Below, in pieces: positions 51,805-60,309 of a stretch of DNA of 64,000 nucleotides. A model generated the notes under the pieces. The model was not told where the DNA came from, did no database searches, and saw only the letters and a list, made by a program, of their open reading frames with translations. The stretch is from contig NC_068971.1 of NCBI RefSeq assembly GCF_016808095.1, positions 19,146,501-19,210,500 on the forward strand. Direction: 5' to 3'. Every line of letters starts with the position of its first letter. Position 1 is the stretch's first letter. The position numbers were made by a program, and so were the translations under genes. Source of the DNA: Vigna angularis (taxonomy: Eukaryota > Streptophyta > Magnoliopsida > Fabales > Fabaceae).

Positions 51805-52105
51805 AAATCCGTATATAAGACCCAAAATCCGTATATAACACTTGATTACATACGACTTACATACGGACAAAAATCCGTATATAAAACTGTCGTAGCTACT
51901 TTATATATGGATATATCCGTATATAAATTATATACGGATATATCCGTATGTAAATTATATACAGAAAAATCCGTATATAAAATCCGTATGTAAATTACAT
52001 ACGGATAAATTCGTATGTAAAATCCGTATATAAATTACATACGGAGAAATTCGTATATAAAATTCGTATGTAAATTACATACGGATAAATCCGTATATAA
52101 CTATA
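51805..52105. repeat. Left subterminal repeats of C
   Basis: More than fifteen copies of ATCCGTATATAA, ATCCGTATGTAA or their reverse forms (TTACATACGGAT), often back to back as inverted pairs. In CACTA elements such units bind the transposon-encoded DNA-binding protein. Confidence 0.9.
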
Positions 52106-52227
52106 ATTTTTTAAAAAAAAATTAGATGATCTCACATTTATACCCAATAACTAATAGTTTCATATACTGATAAAAATAAAATAAAACTACAAAGCATAAT
52201 CCAACATAATCCACATTTCCCAACATA

Positions 52228-52387
52228 ATGTTTGACAGAAGTTGAAGAGAAATAAAAAATTCTCAACATAATCCACATTTCCTATCTTAATCAAGTCTGA
52301 AAAAAAAATGTTTGAGAGAAGTTCAACAGAAATAGAAAATTCCCAACATAATCCACAGTTCCTAGCTTAATCAAGTCTGAGAAAAAC
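52228..52387. repeat. 80-bp tandem duplication
   Basis: Two imperfect copies, 52228-52307 and 52308-52387, each with 'atgtttga', 'agaagtt', 'caacataatccaca' and 'taatcaagtctga'. They lie beyond the stop of the minus-strand LTP-like gene, so they may be a duplicated 3' UTR. The rest of 52106-52467 shows nothing recognisable. Confidence 0.75.
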
Positions 52388-52467
52388 GAAAAGAAAGAAA
52401 AAGCAATGTCAGGAAAAAACAAATGAGTGAAAGCTATTAACATTAATTGTATACGTAAAAAGAAGTC

Positions 52468-52806
52468 TTACTTTTGGCAATTCAAGTCATTGGACATGAT
52501 TTTGCACTCTTTGCAAAGATTATTGTCTCTGTCTTTATCTAGGTTAGGAACCTGAGAGCCTGATTCCTTTAGACACTTACAAGCAGCACGTTTTTCTTCC
52601 TTCATAGGTGATGAAAATATGATTTGTTTCATCCCATAGCAGTAAGAAGTTGAAGGGGCATCACTTTTCTTGGTTAGATAATCTAAGCATTGCTTCGCTA
52701 AGGCTTTTTCCTGCTCACAAGTTAAGCCCTTTGATGACTGTGTGGCAGTAACTGTGAAGACAAACACAATTAGCAGAGTGAAGAATGATACAAAGATAGT
52801 CTTCAT
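52468..52806 (-). CDS. Lipid-transfer-protein-like secreted peptide captured by C
   Basis: 112 residues from the ATG at 52806; an in-frame upstream extension has no conserved content. Residues 1-21 are a signal peptide (hydrophobic IFVSFFTLLIVFVFTVTA). The mature part has eight Cys at 30, 40, 56, 76, 78, 98, 101 and 110. Spacing and surrounding residues (CEQEKALAKQCLDYL, AACKCLKES) match plant nsLTPs, which carry lipids in the apoplast. The invariant Cys-Cys pair is instead Cys-Tyr (56-57), and there is an additional Cys in LCKEC, so disulfide pairing must differ. The frame is intact. It lies head-to-head with the DUF3774 gene, with 312 bp between the start codons. Confidence 0.75.
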   Translation of the reverse strand: MKTIFVSFFTLLIVFVFTVTATQSSKGLTCEQEKALAKQCLDYLTKKSDAPSTSYCYGMKQIIFSSPMKEEKRAACKCLKESGSQVPNLDKDRDNNLCKECKIMSNDLNCQK

Positions 52807-53034
52807 TGAGCCGAAAAAATCATAGTCATCAGAGCAAAACAAAAAGCTATAAAAGATTAAACTGCATTTTACATAGACCACACATTTACCTTAATTTTAC
52901 AGTCAAAGTTAAGTTCCTAAATTTTATACATTATAAATAACTTAAGTACATTGATTGACAGAAATATATATAGAAACGATCAAGCCTGTGGTTTGGCATT
53001 AACCACCTTCCTGAAAATCACTCAATCACCCACA

Positions 53035-53042
53035 TATATATA
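53035..53042 (+). promoter_or_regulatory. Candidate TATA box for the DUF3774 fragment
   Basis: TATATATA in 'cacatatatatagaaacga', 84 bp upstream of the ATG at 53119. A second copy of 'atatatatagaaacga' is near 52963-52980. The 312-bp interval may have been a divergent promoter. Confidence 0.5.
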
Positions 53043-53118
53043 GAAACGAACAAACCACTCAATCAACACATCCAAAAAACACATACCAATTTTTCATCAA
53101 AAATTCATAGTAGTTATC

Positions 53119-53379
53119 ATGAGTGCAGCAACCAGAGCTTGGATTGTTACATCCAGCATTGGGGCAGTGGAGGCCTTGAAGGATCAACTGGGGGTGTGCA
53201 GGTGGAATTATGCCTTGAGATCACTCCAGCAACATGCCAGGACCAACATCGGATCATTCACTCAGACCAAGAGCTTGTCCTCTGCAACAAAGTGCCCACT
53301 GCCAACAAAACAAGCAACCCAATCAACCTTATTAACACCAAAATATGTTCAGAGTTTGGAATTTCAAAATAAATTGTGA
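53119..53379 (+). CDS. Wound-responsive family (DUF3774) N-terminus captured by C
   Basis: 86 residues from the ATG at 53119. Residues 1-56 match the plant wound-induced DUF3774 family: ATRAWIVTSSIGAVEALKDQ, LGVCRWNYALRSLQQHA and a SLSSATK segment. Family members then end with a conserved Met-rich CWGPN terminus. Here the last 30 residues are unrelated, so the gene was captured without its 3' end and reads into other sequence. Family members are small stress-induced proteins of unclear biochemistry. The function of the fusion is unknown. Confidence 0.8.
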   Translation: MSAATRAWIVTSSIGAVEALKDQLGVCRWNYALRSLQQHARTNIGSFTQTKSLSSATKCPLPTKQATQSTLLTPKYVQSLEFQNKL

Positions 53380-53696
53380 AAGAATGATTGATTGCCGATG
53401 ATTTTGAAATACACACAAGAGCGGGACATGTAAAATGGACACAAACCTCAAACTTCAGGTGACCTAGAAAATGGACCCAAGCAATGTAAAATAAAAAATA
53501 TATGGAAATTGAAGAACAGTCAAACATAATCCCACATTCAAGTTCTCATTTTTCGCTCCCTGCAGAATAGAGCAAAATTGAATAAAACAAAAATGTATAT
53601 ATCTGCAACAACTATAATTGCCAACAAACCCAAAGACAACATCCATAACACAACACTGTCAATTACAATAGCAAAGACAATATCTTTTTAGCAGCA
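53380..53696. other. Unassigned interval in C
   Basis: No recognisable gene or repeat. On the minus strand it would be downstream of the AGO4-like fragment, but I find no match to the next AGO exon. It may contain the breakpoint between two captures. Confidence 0.5.
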
Positions 53697-55310
53697 CTAC
53701 ACATTGTTGGGAACATCTAATTGAAAGAATCTAGTATGGTGGTTCTTTTGAGCCACAATAACCAAAAATTTGGGATTCCAGTTCTCATCTAAAAACTTGC
53801 AAGCCTAATTTAAAAAAGTAATTAACCACAGAATAAACAAACGCATAGTTAAAATATTGTTTGATCAGGCCATCGAATACGCACCTCTATAATTTGATGG
53901 AGCTCGATGTTTAAAACTTGATTGAACTGGGACTCAATGACTCCATTCCTAAATAGAGAAAAAAAATATAGAAAGTACTAAAAGAATAAAATATACAACA
54001 TTTTTACAAATATTCACAAAATAATAAAAATAACAACTACAAAAATAAAGGTTTGCAGAGTATACCCCATCAACGTAATTTCATAGCATAATTCTAAAAT
54101 TAATCATTCAATTAAAAAAGGGAAATAATTTAATGAAGCCATACATAGACCTAGAACAAAAAATTTAATAAAACATCAAAACAATAAAAATTAGTACAAA
54201 CGCAATTTAAAATTTGGGAAAATGTTAACCTGAATATGATTATATTCTGAGGCTTTTTATTCCCAGAACTTGTATAGAAGTCAAGAAGTAATTCCCTGCA
54301 AATATAAAATAAAATAATAAATAATGTATAGCTCCATATAACATATACCTTGTTAAAAGCATAATTCCAATAGCTGTCATAACTGGAATTGACTTCATAA
54401 TATAATGCAAGAAATACTTTAATGGCTACGGATGAACTTAGAAAAGTAACCACAAGTGTATTAAAGACAATAAAAAACTGTATACATATATAGCTGCAAT
54501 GGCTATAAAAGAACTATATATATTACGTCTATCAATAAACCAAATTTTAATAAAATAGATGTCATCAATAGACAAATTCACGAATTACAAACAAATATAC
54601 GTTTACCTAATTATGCCTTCATCCACCCCATCGGAGACTTTCTTAAACAAATTGTCAATCATTTCAACCCTCGGAGACTGGGTTCGGACACATGCTCTAT
54701 TAGAGGCCACTCCATAGAGCTAACCACCTAAACATCAACATATTACTTGTGCAATGTTAAATAATTATTGGTTTGAAATAAATACGCATCATAACAACAC
54801 ACACGATTCCTGAACAATTACCGCTGCAATTGAAGGAATATCGGTTTGCCCTGGGGAGCCATGAGACACGTCCATGCCAATAATGATGGTAGGAGCTTTG
54901 GAAACAACTGGGATAGAAGGAGCATGTTCAGCTCCTAAAATAGAATTCAAGCCACCAAGCTGCAATGAACAAAAATCAGTGATAACAAACGAAATACAAG
55001 ATGTTGAGCATAAATACAGTGCAAAATACCATACCTTGGCATTGATCTTCAATAAAACATTGATCAAATACTGATCATTGACCTTTGGGGCACTATACAC
55101 TATGTAACAACCCCAAAATCAGCTAGATTCCTCTTTTTCCACAGACCTTCGAGATTCAATTAATTCTAATCAATAATGAAACTTGAACAATTACATTTAA
55201 GGATGAATCATATACCATATAGTTCAGAATTCCTCTCAGGAAGAAGACAAAAAAGAAATTCTGGAACCCCTGGAAGTTCGTATTGCAATAATTGAAGCAT
55301 TTTCTCCACC
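53697..55310 (-). pseudogene. AGO4-like ARGONAUTE MID/PIWI fragment captured by C (seven exons)
   Basis: Minus-strand exons with GT-AG introns: 55216-55310 (ELPGVPEFLFCLLPERN), 55035-55146 (WKKRNLADFG, VNDQYLINVLLKINAK), 54822-54959 (LGGLNSILGAEH, SIPVVSKAPTIIIGMDVSHG), 54607-54719 (NRACVRTQSPRVEMIDNLFK), 54230-54295 (ELLLDFYTSSGNKKPQNIII), 53885-53948 (NGVIESQFNQVLNIELHQII) and 53697-53804 (ACKFLDENWNPKFLVIVAQK). These match AGO4-clade proteins, effectors of RNA-directed DNA methylation. The first catalytic Asp (GMDVSHG) is kept. The second, in the normal FRDGV, is Asn. The His and the C-terminus are missing because of a stop after PNNV. Exon 2 also has a TAG for Gln and a frameshift. A functional slicer is excluded, but antisense or siRNA effects are possible. 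Confidence 0.92.
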
Positions 55311-56112
55311 CTAACCAGAGGCAAGAATAGTGTATTGTGAAAATCTTCTTCAAAGACGTCAAAAGGTTGTTCAATGGCTTGTCAAAAACAAATAAAAACT
55401 GTAGTCAGCATGTTTATTATGCTTCCAAGTGATTGATTTTGCGGCCACTTGACGGAAGAGCCTCCGAGGAGATGACCAAAAGAGCGACGCGAACTCGACT
55501 CGAACTCCTTCAAAGCTTCCTTGATGAGCAAACGCAGCGAAATAATGAGACGAACTCGAGATTGAGAGCGAAACGGAGAATGATTGGAAGAAAATGTTAA
55601 AAAACCCTAAACGAATTAATAGAAGCTAGAACGATTGGGGGAAAACTCCAAAATGGAGGAAGTACCCTAATCTGGACCGAAGGAACCCTAAAAATGGGGA
55701 GAAACTTAAAATGAACCGATTAATCGGTTCAAACACAAGATTGATCGGTACAAAAGTGTTTAAACGGCGCAAATGGAGGTTTAATCAGTGGAAATCGAAG
55801 AACAAACAGCAGAAAGGGTTTTAATCAGTAGAAAAGTGGTTTTAATCGGTTAAAAATGAAGGAAAAGTGAAGAGGAGGATGAAACCCTAAGATTCGGAAG
55901 TGGTTTTGTATATGAAAGTGAAAATAGAGAAGGAGAGTGGAGAGTTAAAGTTAGGGTTGCAGAGAGATCTAAGAGTGTAGAGTCAGGGCTTGAGAGAGAT
56001 TTGAGAGAACACACCTCTGAGTGTTTTACCAAACCAGCTTCGAATTAATGAAATATAATTTCAATTTTTTTTAAAATAATTAATTTCCAGTAAGACAATA
56101 CTTGTTTTTTCT
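55311..56112 (-). other. Unassigned captured sequence in C
   Basis: On the minus strand about 55434-55560 is open and codon-like (LRLLIKEALKEFESSSRRSF, GHLLGGSSVKWPQ) but unrecognised. Further upstream the sequence looks like a 5' leader: pyrimidine-rich, with a telo-box (AAACCCTAA on the plus strand at about 55882). It may be a promoter and first exon from a fourth host gene. Confidence 0.4.
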
Positions 56113-56325
56113 TACGTACGGATTATAGCACTAACATACGGATGTTATCCAAGAAAACTCTTCCGCCACCACGCACGAAAAGTACATACGGATTTTATAT
56201 ATGGATATATCCGTATATAAAATCCGTATATAAAATCTGTATATAACTCCTTTTGTAGGATCCGTATATAATATCTGTATGTAATATTCATGTTATATAC
56301 GAATCAAAATCCGTATGTAATTATC
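56113..56325. repeat. Right subterminal repeats of C
   Basis: About ten copies of CCGTATATAA/ACATACGGA-type units, the mirror of the left end. Confidence 0.88.
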
Positions 56326-56340
56326 GGTGGATAATAACCC

Positions 56341-56354
56341 TTTTTCTTGTAGTG
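56341..56354 (-). repeat. Right terminal inverted repeat of C
   Basis: The plus strand reads TTTTTCTTGTAGTG, the exact inverted copy of the left end, followed by the ATC duplication. Confidence 0.95.
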
Positions 56355-57590
56355 ATCTCACCACCTTCAATGAAATCTGTAACACCATGAAGATAAATGG
56401 AGTGTCGAATGAAGCAATCAAGCTTAGCTTGTTTCCTTTCTCATTGGGAGGCAATGCTAAGTTATGGTTAAATTCTTTTCCAGAAGGTAGTTTTACAGAA
56501 TGGGAAGTTGTGGTTGCAAAGTTTTTGAATAAGTACTTCCCACAATCTAAAGTCAAAAAAGGGAAGCAATAGATCTCTTCTTTCAGACAAGGCATGGAGG
56601 AGACATTAGATCAAGCATGGGACAGGTACAAAAGCTTTTTGAGAAAGACTCCCATGCACGGTTTTGATGAAGCAGCAGTAGTACTACTTTTCCTTGGAGG
56701 TCTTGGTTCACAAACCAAGTTGATGTTAGATGCCTCAGCTGAGGGTAATATTAAATGTAAGACTCCAAAGGAAGCAACAAAATTAATAGAGAACATGGCT
56801 GCTAGTGATAATGATTTATACAGCGAAACAGGAGTTCCCAGTCAACAAATGGGAATGTTACAAATGCAAACTCAAGACGCCTTATTTGTCCAAAATGAGA
56901 TCATCATTCAACAGTTAGAAGAAGTAACAAAGAAGCTTTCTCTGCTACCTCAAGAGATATATAATATTTCAGTGATCTAAAAGCAACAGCAACAATGGCA
57001 ACCAAAACCTATTCCATATGAGAAAAACAAAAAATTGGAGGACACTTTCTAGAAATTCATGAAAATGGGTGTCTCTTATCATAAGAATGTGGAAGATGCA
57101 TTTAACAGTATGAAGATGAATATTGGGCGAATGATTAATAAGATAGAAGGTTGTGAAAAGAATGCAAAGAACACGTTGAATGAAGAATGTAAAATCATTG
57201 TAACAAGAAGTGGTAAAGTGTCAGGGGAGAGAAAAATAGAGGGAAAAGAGAGAGAAAAAGAAACACTTGAGTGGAAAGATATGGTTGAGAAAGAAAAAAA
57301 GAGTGAAGAGGAAGATGAGAAAAAAAAAGAAAAAGAAGAGTTAGGTGAAAACGAGAAGGAGTTAGAAAAAATACTTCCTTATCCAAAGATTTATTCAAGG
57401 AAGGAAAAAGAAAAACAGTTTGAGTGGTTCATGGAGATGTTTAAAAAACTAGAGATTACCATTCCTTTCTCAGAAGCATTACAACCGATGTCATCTTATG
57501 CAAATTTTTTGAAAGAACTCCTTACAAAAAAGAAAGAAAATATGTTGAGGAGACCATTGAAATAAAAGGTAATTGTAGTGAAATCATACA
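56355..57590 (+). pseudogene. gag: gag of element H, after the CACTA insertion
   Basis: Resumes exactly at the interrupted codon with LTTFNEICNTMKI, then KLWLNSFPEGSF and FLNKYFPQSKV. A TAG at about 56571 replaces the Glu of KQEIS-type relatives, and more stops follow near 56978 and 57050. The Lys/Glu-rich tail (57200-57370) leads to the MEMFKKLEITIPFSEAL linker. As in A, no zinc knuckle is present. A frameshift near 57560 separates it from protease. Confidence 0.88.
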
Positions 57591-58404
57591 ACAATTACCT
57601 CCCAAGTTTAAAGATCCAGGGAGCTTCACTATTCCATGCACTATAGGAGAGTTGGAAGTTGGAAGAGCTCTAATTGATTTGGGAGCTAGCATTAATTTGA
57701 TGTCTCTTTCTGTATTTAAAAGAATTGAGGGCTTAGAGCTCAAACCCACTAGAATGGCACTCCAATTGGTGGACAGGTCTCTTAAATATCCTTATGGAGT
57801 AGTTGAAGATGTGTTGGTCAAGGTAGACAAATTCGTTTTTCTAGTGGATTTTGTTATCATGGAGATGGAGGAAAATGGAGATGTACCTCTCATTCTTGGG
57901 AGACCATTTATGAAGATTGCCAGAGTTTTAACTAATGTGGAGAATGGTAAGCTCAAATTGAGAGTTCAAGATGAAGAAGTAAATTTTGATGTATTTAAAG
58001 CCATGACACGTCCAAAAGATGACAAAGCGTGTTTTCAATTTGATATATTTGATGAAGTTTGCATGGTGCAAGAAAGGATGGTACGTTATTCTTCTCCACT
58101 AGAGAAAACTCTTATTGATACTTGTGAAGATTTAAATGAAGAAGAAGAAAATTTGATTAATGAATGTATGACGGATTTGGAGACATTGAAGGAGATTCAA
58201 GTGGAACATGCTAAATTTGAGACAATTGATACCAAAGAGGAAGTCAAAGCAAAGAAGTTAGAATTAAAACTGCTACCATCACATTTAAAGTATGTTTTTC
58301 TAGAAGAAGATGGAAAAAAGTCAGTCATCATCAATAATTCTTTGCTTCCTGAAGAAGAAGAAAAGTTGGTAGAAATATTGAAAGCCAACTTATTGCATGC
58401 ATAG
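57591..58404 (+). pseudogene. Protease of element H
   Basis: ALIDLGASINLMSL active site, with the Asp codon at 57676-57678, then VPLILGRPFMKIARVL. It reads open to 58404, where a deletion of about 50 bp relative to A shifts the frame before RT. Confidence 0.88.
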
Positions 58405-59447
58405 GATCTTTATGGAAGATGATTATAAACCGAGTGCTCAACCACAAAGAAGATTAAATCATGTCATGAAGAAGGTGGTTAGAAAAGAAGTATTGAAGCT
58501 CTTGGAAGCTAGCATTATTTATCCAATCTCTGACAGTGAATGGGTAAGTCAAGTACAGGTAGTTCCAAAGAAAGGTGGGATGACAGTAATTCATAATGAG
58601 AAGAATGAGCTTATTCCTACTCGGACTGTTACTAGATGGTGAATGTGCATTGATTACAGGAAATTAAATAAAGCTACCAGGAAGGATCATTTTCCTCTTC
58701 CTTTCATGGATCAAATGCTAGAGAGATTGGTAGGTCAGTCTTTTTATTGTTTTTTGGATGGATATTCTGATTACAATCAAATTGTGGTAGATCCAAAAGA
58801 TCAAGAGAAGACTGCATTTACATGTCCTTTTGGTGTTTTTGCTTCTAGAAAGATGTCATTTGGATTATGTAATGCCCCAGCCACATTTCAAATGTGTATG
58901 CAGGCAATTTTTTCAGATCTCATGGAAAAGTGCATTGAAGTCTTCATGGATGATTTCTCTGTCTTTGGAGATTCCTTTCGTAAGTGTTTGATGAATTTGG
59001 ACATTGTTCTCAAAAGAGGTGTTCAGACGAATCTGATACTTAATTGGGAGAAATGTCATTTTATGGTAACAAAAGGAATTGTGTTGGGGCATAAGATTTC
59101 TGCTAAGGGGTTGAAGTAGACAAAGCCAAAGTAGAGGTTATTGAGAAACTTCCTCCACCAAAAAATGTGAAGGGAATCAGAAGCTTCTTAGGCAATGCTG
59201 GATTCTATAGAAGATTTATTAAAGATTTTTCAAAAATTGCAAAACCATTGAGTAATTTGTTGGTTAAAGATATACCTTTTGTGATGAATGATGAATGTTT
59301 GAAAGCTTTTGATACATTGAAAAGAAAATTCATTTCGGCCCTAGTGATTATAGCCCCAGATTGGAATCAAAATTTTGAATTAATGTGTGATGCTAGTGAA
59401 TGATGCCCAGTTAAATTATGCTACCACTGAGAAGGAGTTTCTAGCCA
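58397..59447 (+). pseudogene. RT and RNase H start of element H
   Basis: RRLNHVMKKVVRKEVLKLLE, a TGA at about 58640, CIDYRKLNKATRKDHFPLPF, LDGYSDYNQI and the catalytic box FMDD at 58943-58954. The connection [19 protein letters not shown] follows in another frame. RNase H starts LMCDASE, has an internal deletion near 59400, and ends in EKEFLA at 59447, where LTR sequence of I begins. Confidence 0.9.
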
Positions 59448-59926
59448 TAGGGATATGAGGGTTGGTTGCCTTTAAGCTTCTGTGCTTCAGAATTAATTAT
59501 TAGGGATGCTAGGAATTGTATGAACTCGTAATTAAGGATAGGCTTTCTTTGAGAGGTAATTTAGAGAGTGGCATTAACATTGATGAAAAGAATGATGAAT
59601 TCCTAAAATATATGAGAGTGGATAAGATGAAATTGATTTCCCCAACAACATACTCATCCATATAATTTGTTCCGTGTTTGTTTTCTTCTTTCCCATTGAT
59701 CAAAACTCATGCATACATGTTTATTTATTGTCTTTTGCATTTGAAACCACAAGAATTTGTTTACAAGTCTTAAATAATCAACAAATCATATAACTAACTA
59801 GGCCGTGAGTCCTTTCGGAGAACGATACTTGGTCTTACCGAGTTTTTTACTTGATACGATTCGGTCACACTTGCCGAGGGTTAAACAAGTTTTTGGCGCC
59901 GTTTTTCGGTGTTCATAAATTTGTCA
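59448..59926 (+). repeat. 5' LTR of element I, 5'-truncated
   Basis: Matches 29015-29494 of E's LTR from 'ggatatgagggttggttgcc' to the terminal TTTGTCA. The U3, TATA and R part are absent, so this copy has no LTR promoter. It contains the extra TTGGCGCCGTTTTTCGG copy near 59893-59909. Confidence 0.88.
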
Positions 59927-59935
59927 TCAAGTTTT

Positions 59936-59953
59936 TGGCGCCGCTGCTGGGGA
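59936..59953 (+). other. Primer-binding site (tRNA-Asp) of element I
   Basis: TGGCGCCGCTGCTGGGGA, two mismatches. Confidence 0.85.
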
Positions 59954-60309
59954 CTCGTGGTTTAACTAGTTTATTTGTGTGATTATTGATTATCTTTGAC
60001 TTGTTTTTGAATTTTAAATTTAAATTTCGAATTTTTGTTTTCTGTTTTTATTTTCTGTTTTTATTTTTCGGTTATTATTTTATTTTATTTTATTTAATTT
60101 TTTCGGTTATTATTTTATTTTATTTTATTTTATTTTATTTTATTTTTTGTTTTTTTCGGTTTTTATTTTATTTTATTTTATTTTCTGTTTTTAATTTTCT
60201 ATTTTCTGTTTTTATTTTTCTATTTTTATTCTATCTTCTTATCTCTTATATTATTTCTTCTATATCTTTTTGTGCTAACAAATTTTTCTAGGGATTTGTT
60301 TTCTTGTGT
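59954..60309 (+). other. AT-rich gag leader of element I
   Basis: TTTTATTTTA and TTTTTCGG simple repeats, then 'gtgctaac' and 'tatgcagg'. The Phe/Tyr-rich ORF is an artefact. Confidence 0.7.

Larger units (their letters stand above)
51772..56354. mobile_element. Element C: non-autonomous CACTA transposon with captured host genes
   Basis: Both ends carry the 14-bp inverted repeat CACTACAAGAAAAA (51772-51785 and, reverse, 56341-56354). The 3-bp target duplication ATC lies at 51769-51771 and 56355-56357. Subterminal regions are packed with CCGTATATAA-type repeats in both orientations. No CACTA transposase is seen in 4.58 kb. The interior holds an LTP-like gene, the N-terminal part of a DUF3774 gene and an AGO4-like MID/PIWI fragment. 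It is a Pack-CACTA element moved by a transposase elsewhere. Confidence 0.95.
49772..59447 (+). mobile_element. Element H: Athila-type element with pol, split by CACTA element C and truncated
   Basis: Plus strand: LTR (49772-51112), degenerate PBS, leader, gag (51417-51768 and 56355 on), protease, RT and the start of RNase H. Removing C and one ATC duplication restores the gag frame. H ends near 59447 in RNase H, fused to an LTR fragment of I. There are many stops and frameshifts. Confidence 0.9.

Noticed and set aside
51805..52105. CRISPR-like regular short repeats
   Set aside because: The units occur in both orientations, have no unique spacers and lie beside CACTA inverted repeats in a plant genome; they are subterminal transposon repeats.
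54789..55100. A functional ARGONAUTE gene
   Set aside because: The fragment lacks PAZ and the PIWI end, has a stop and a frameshift, and one catalytic Asp is Asn; it is a captured pseudogene.
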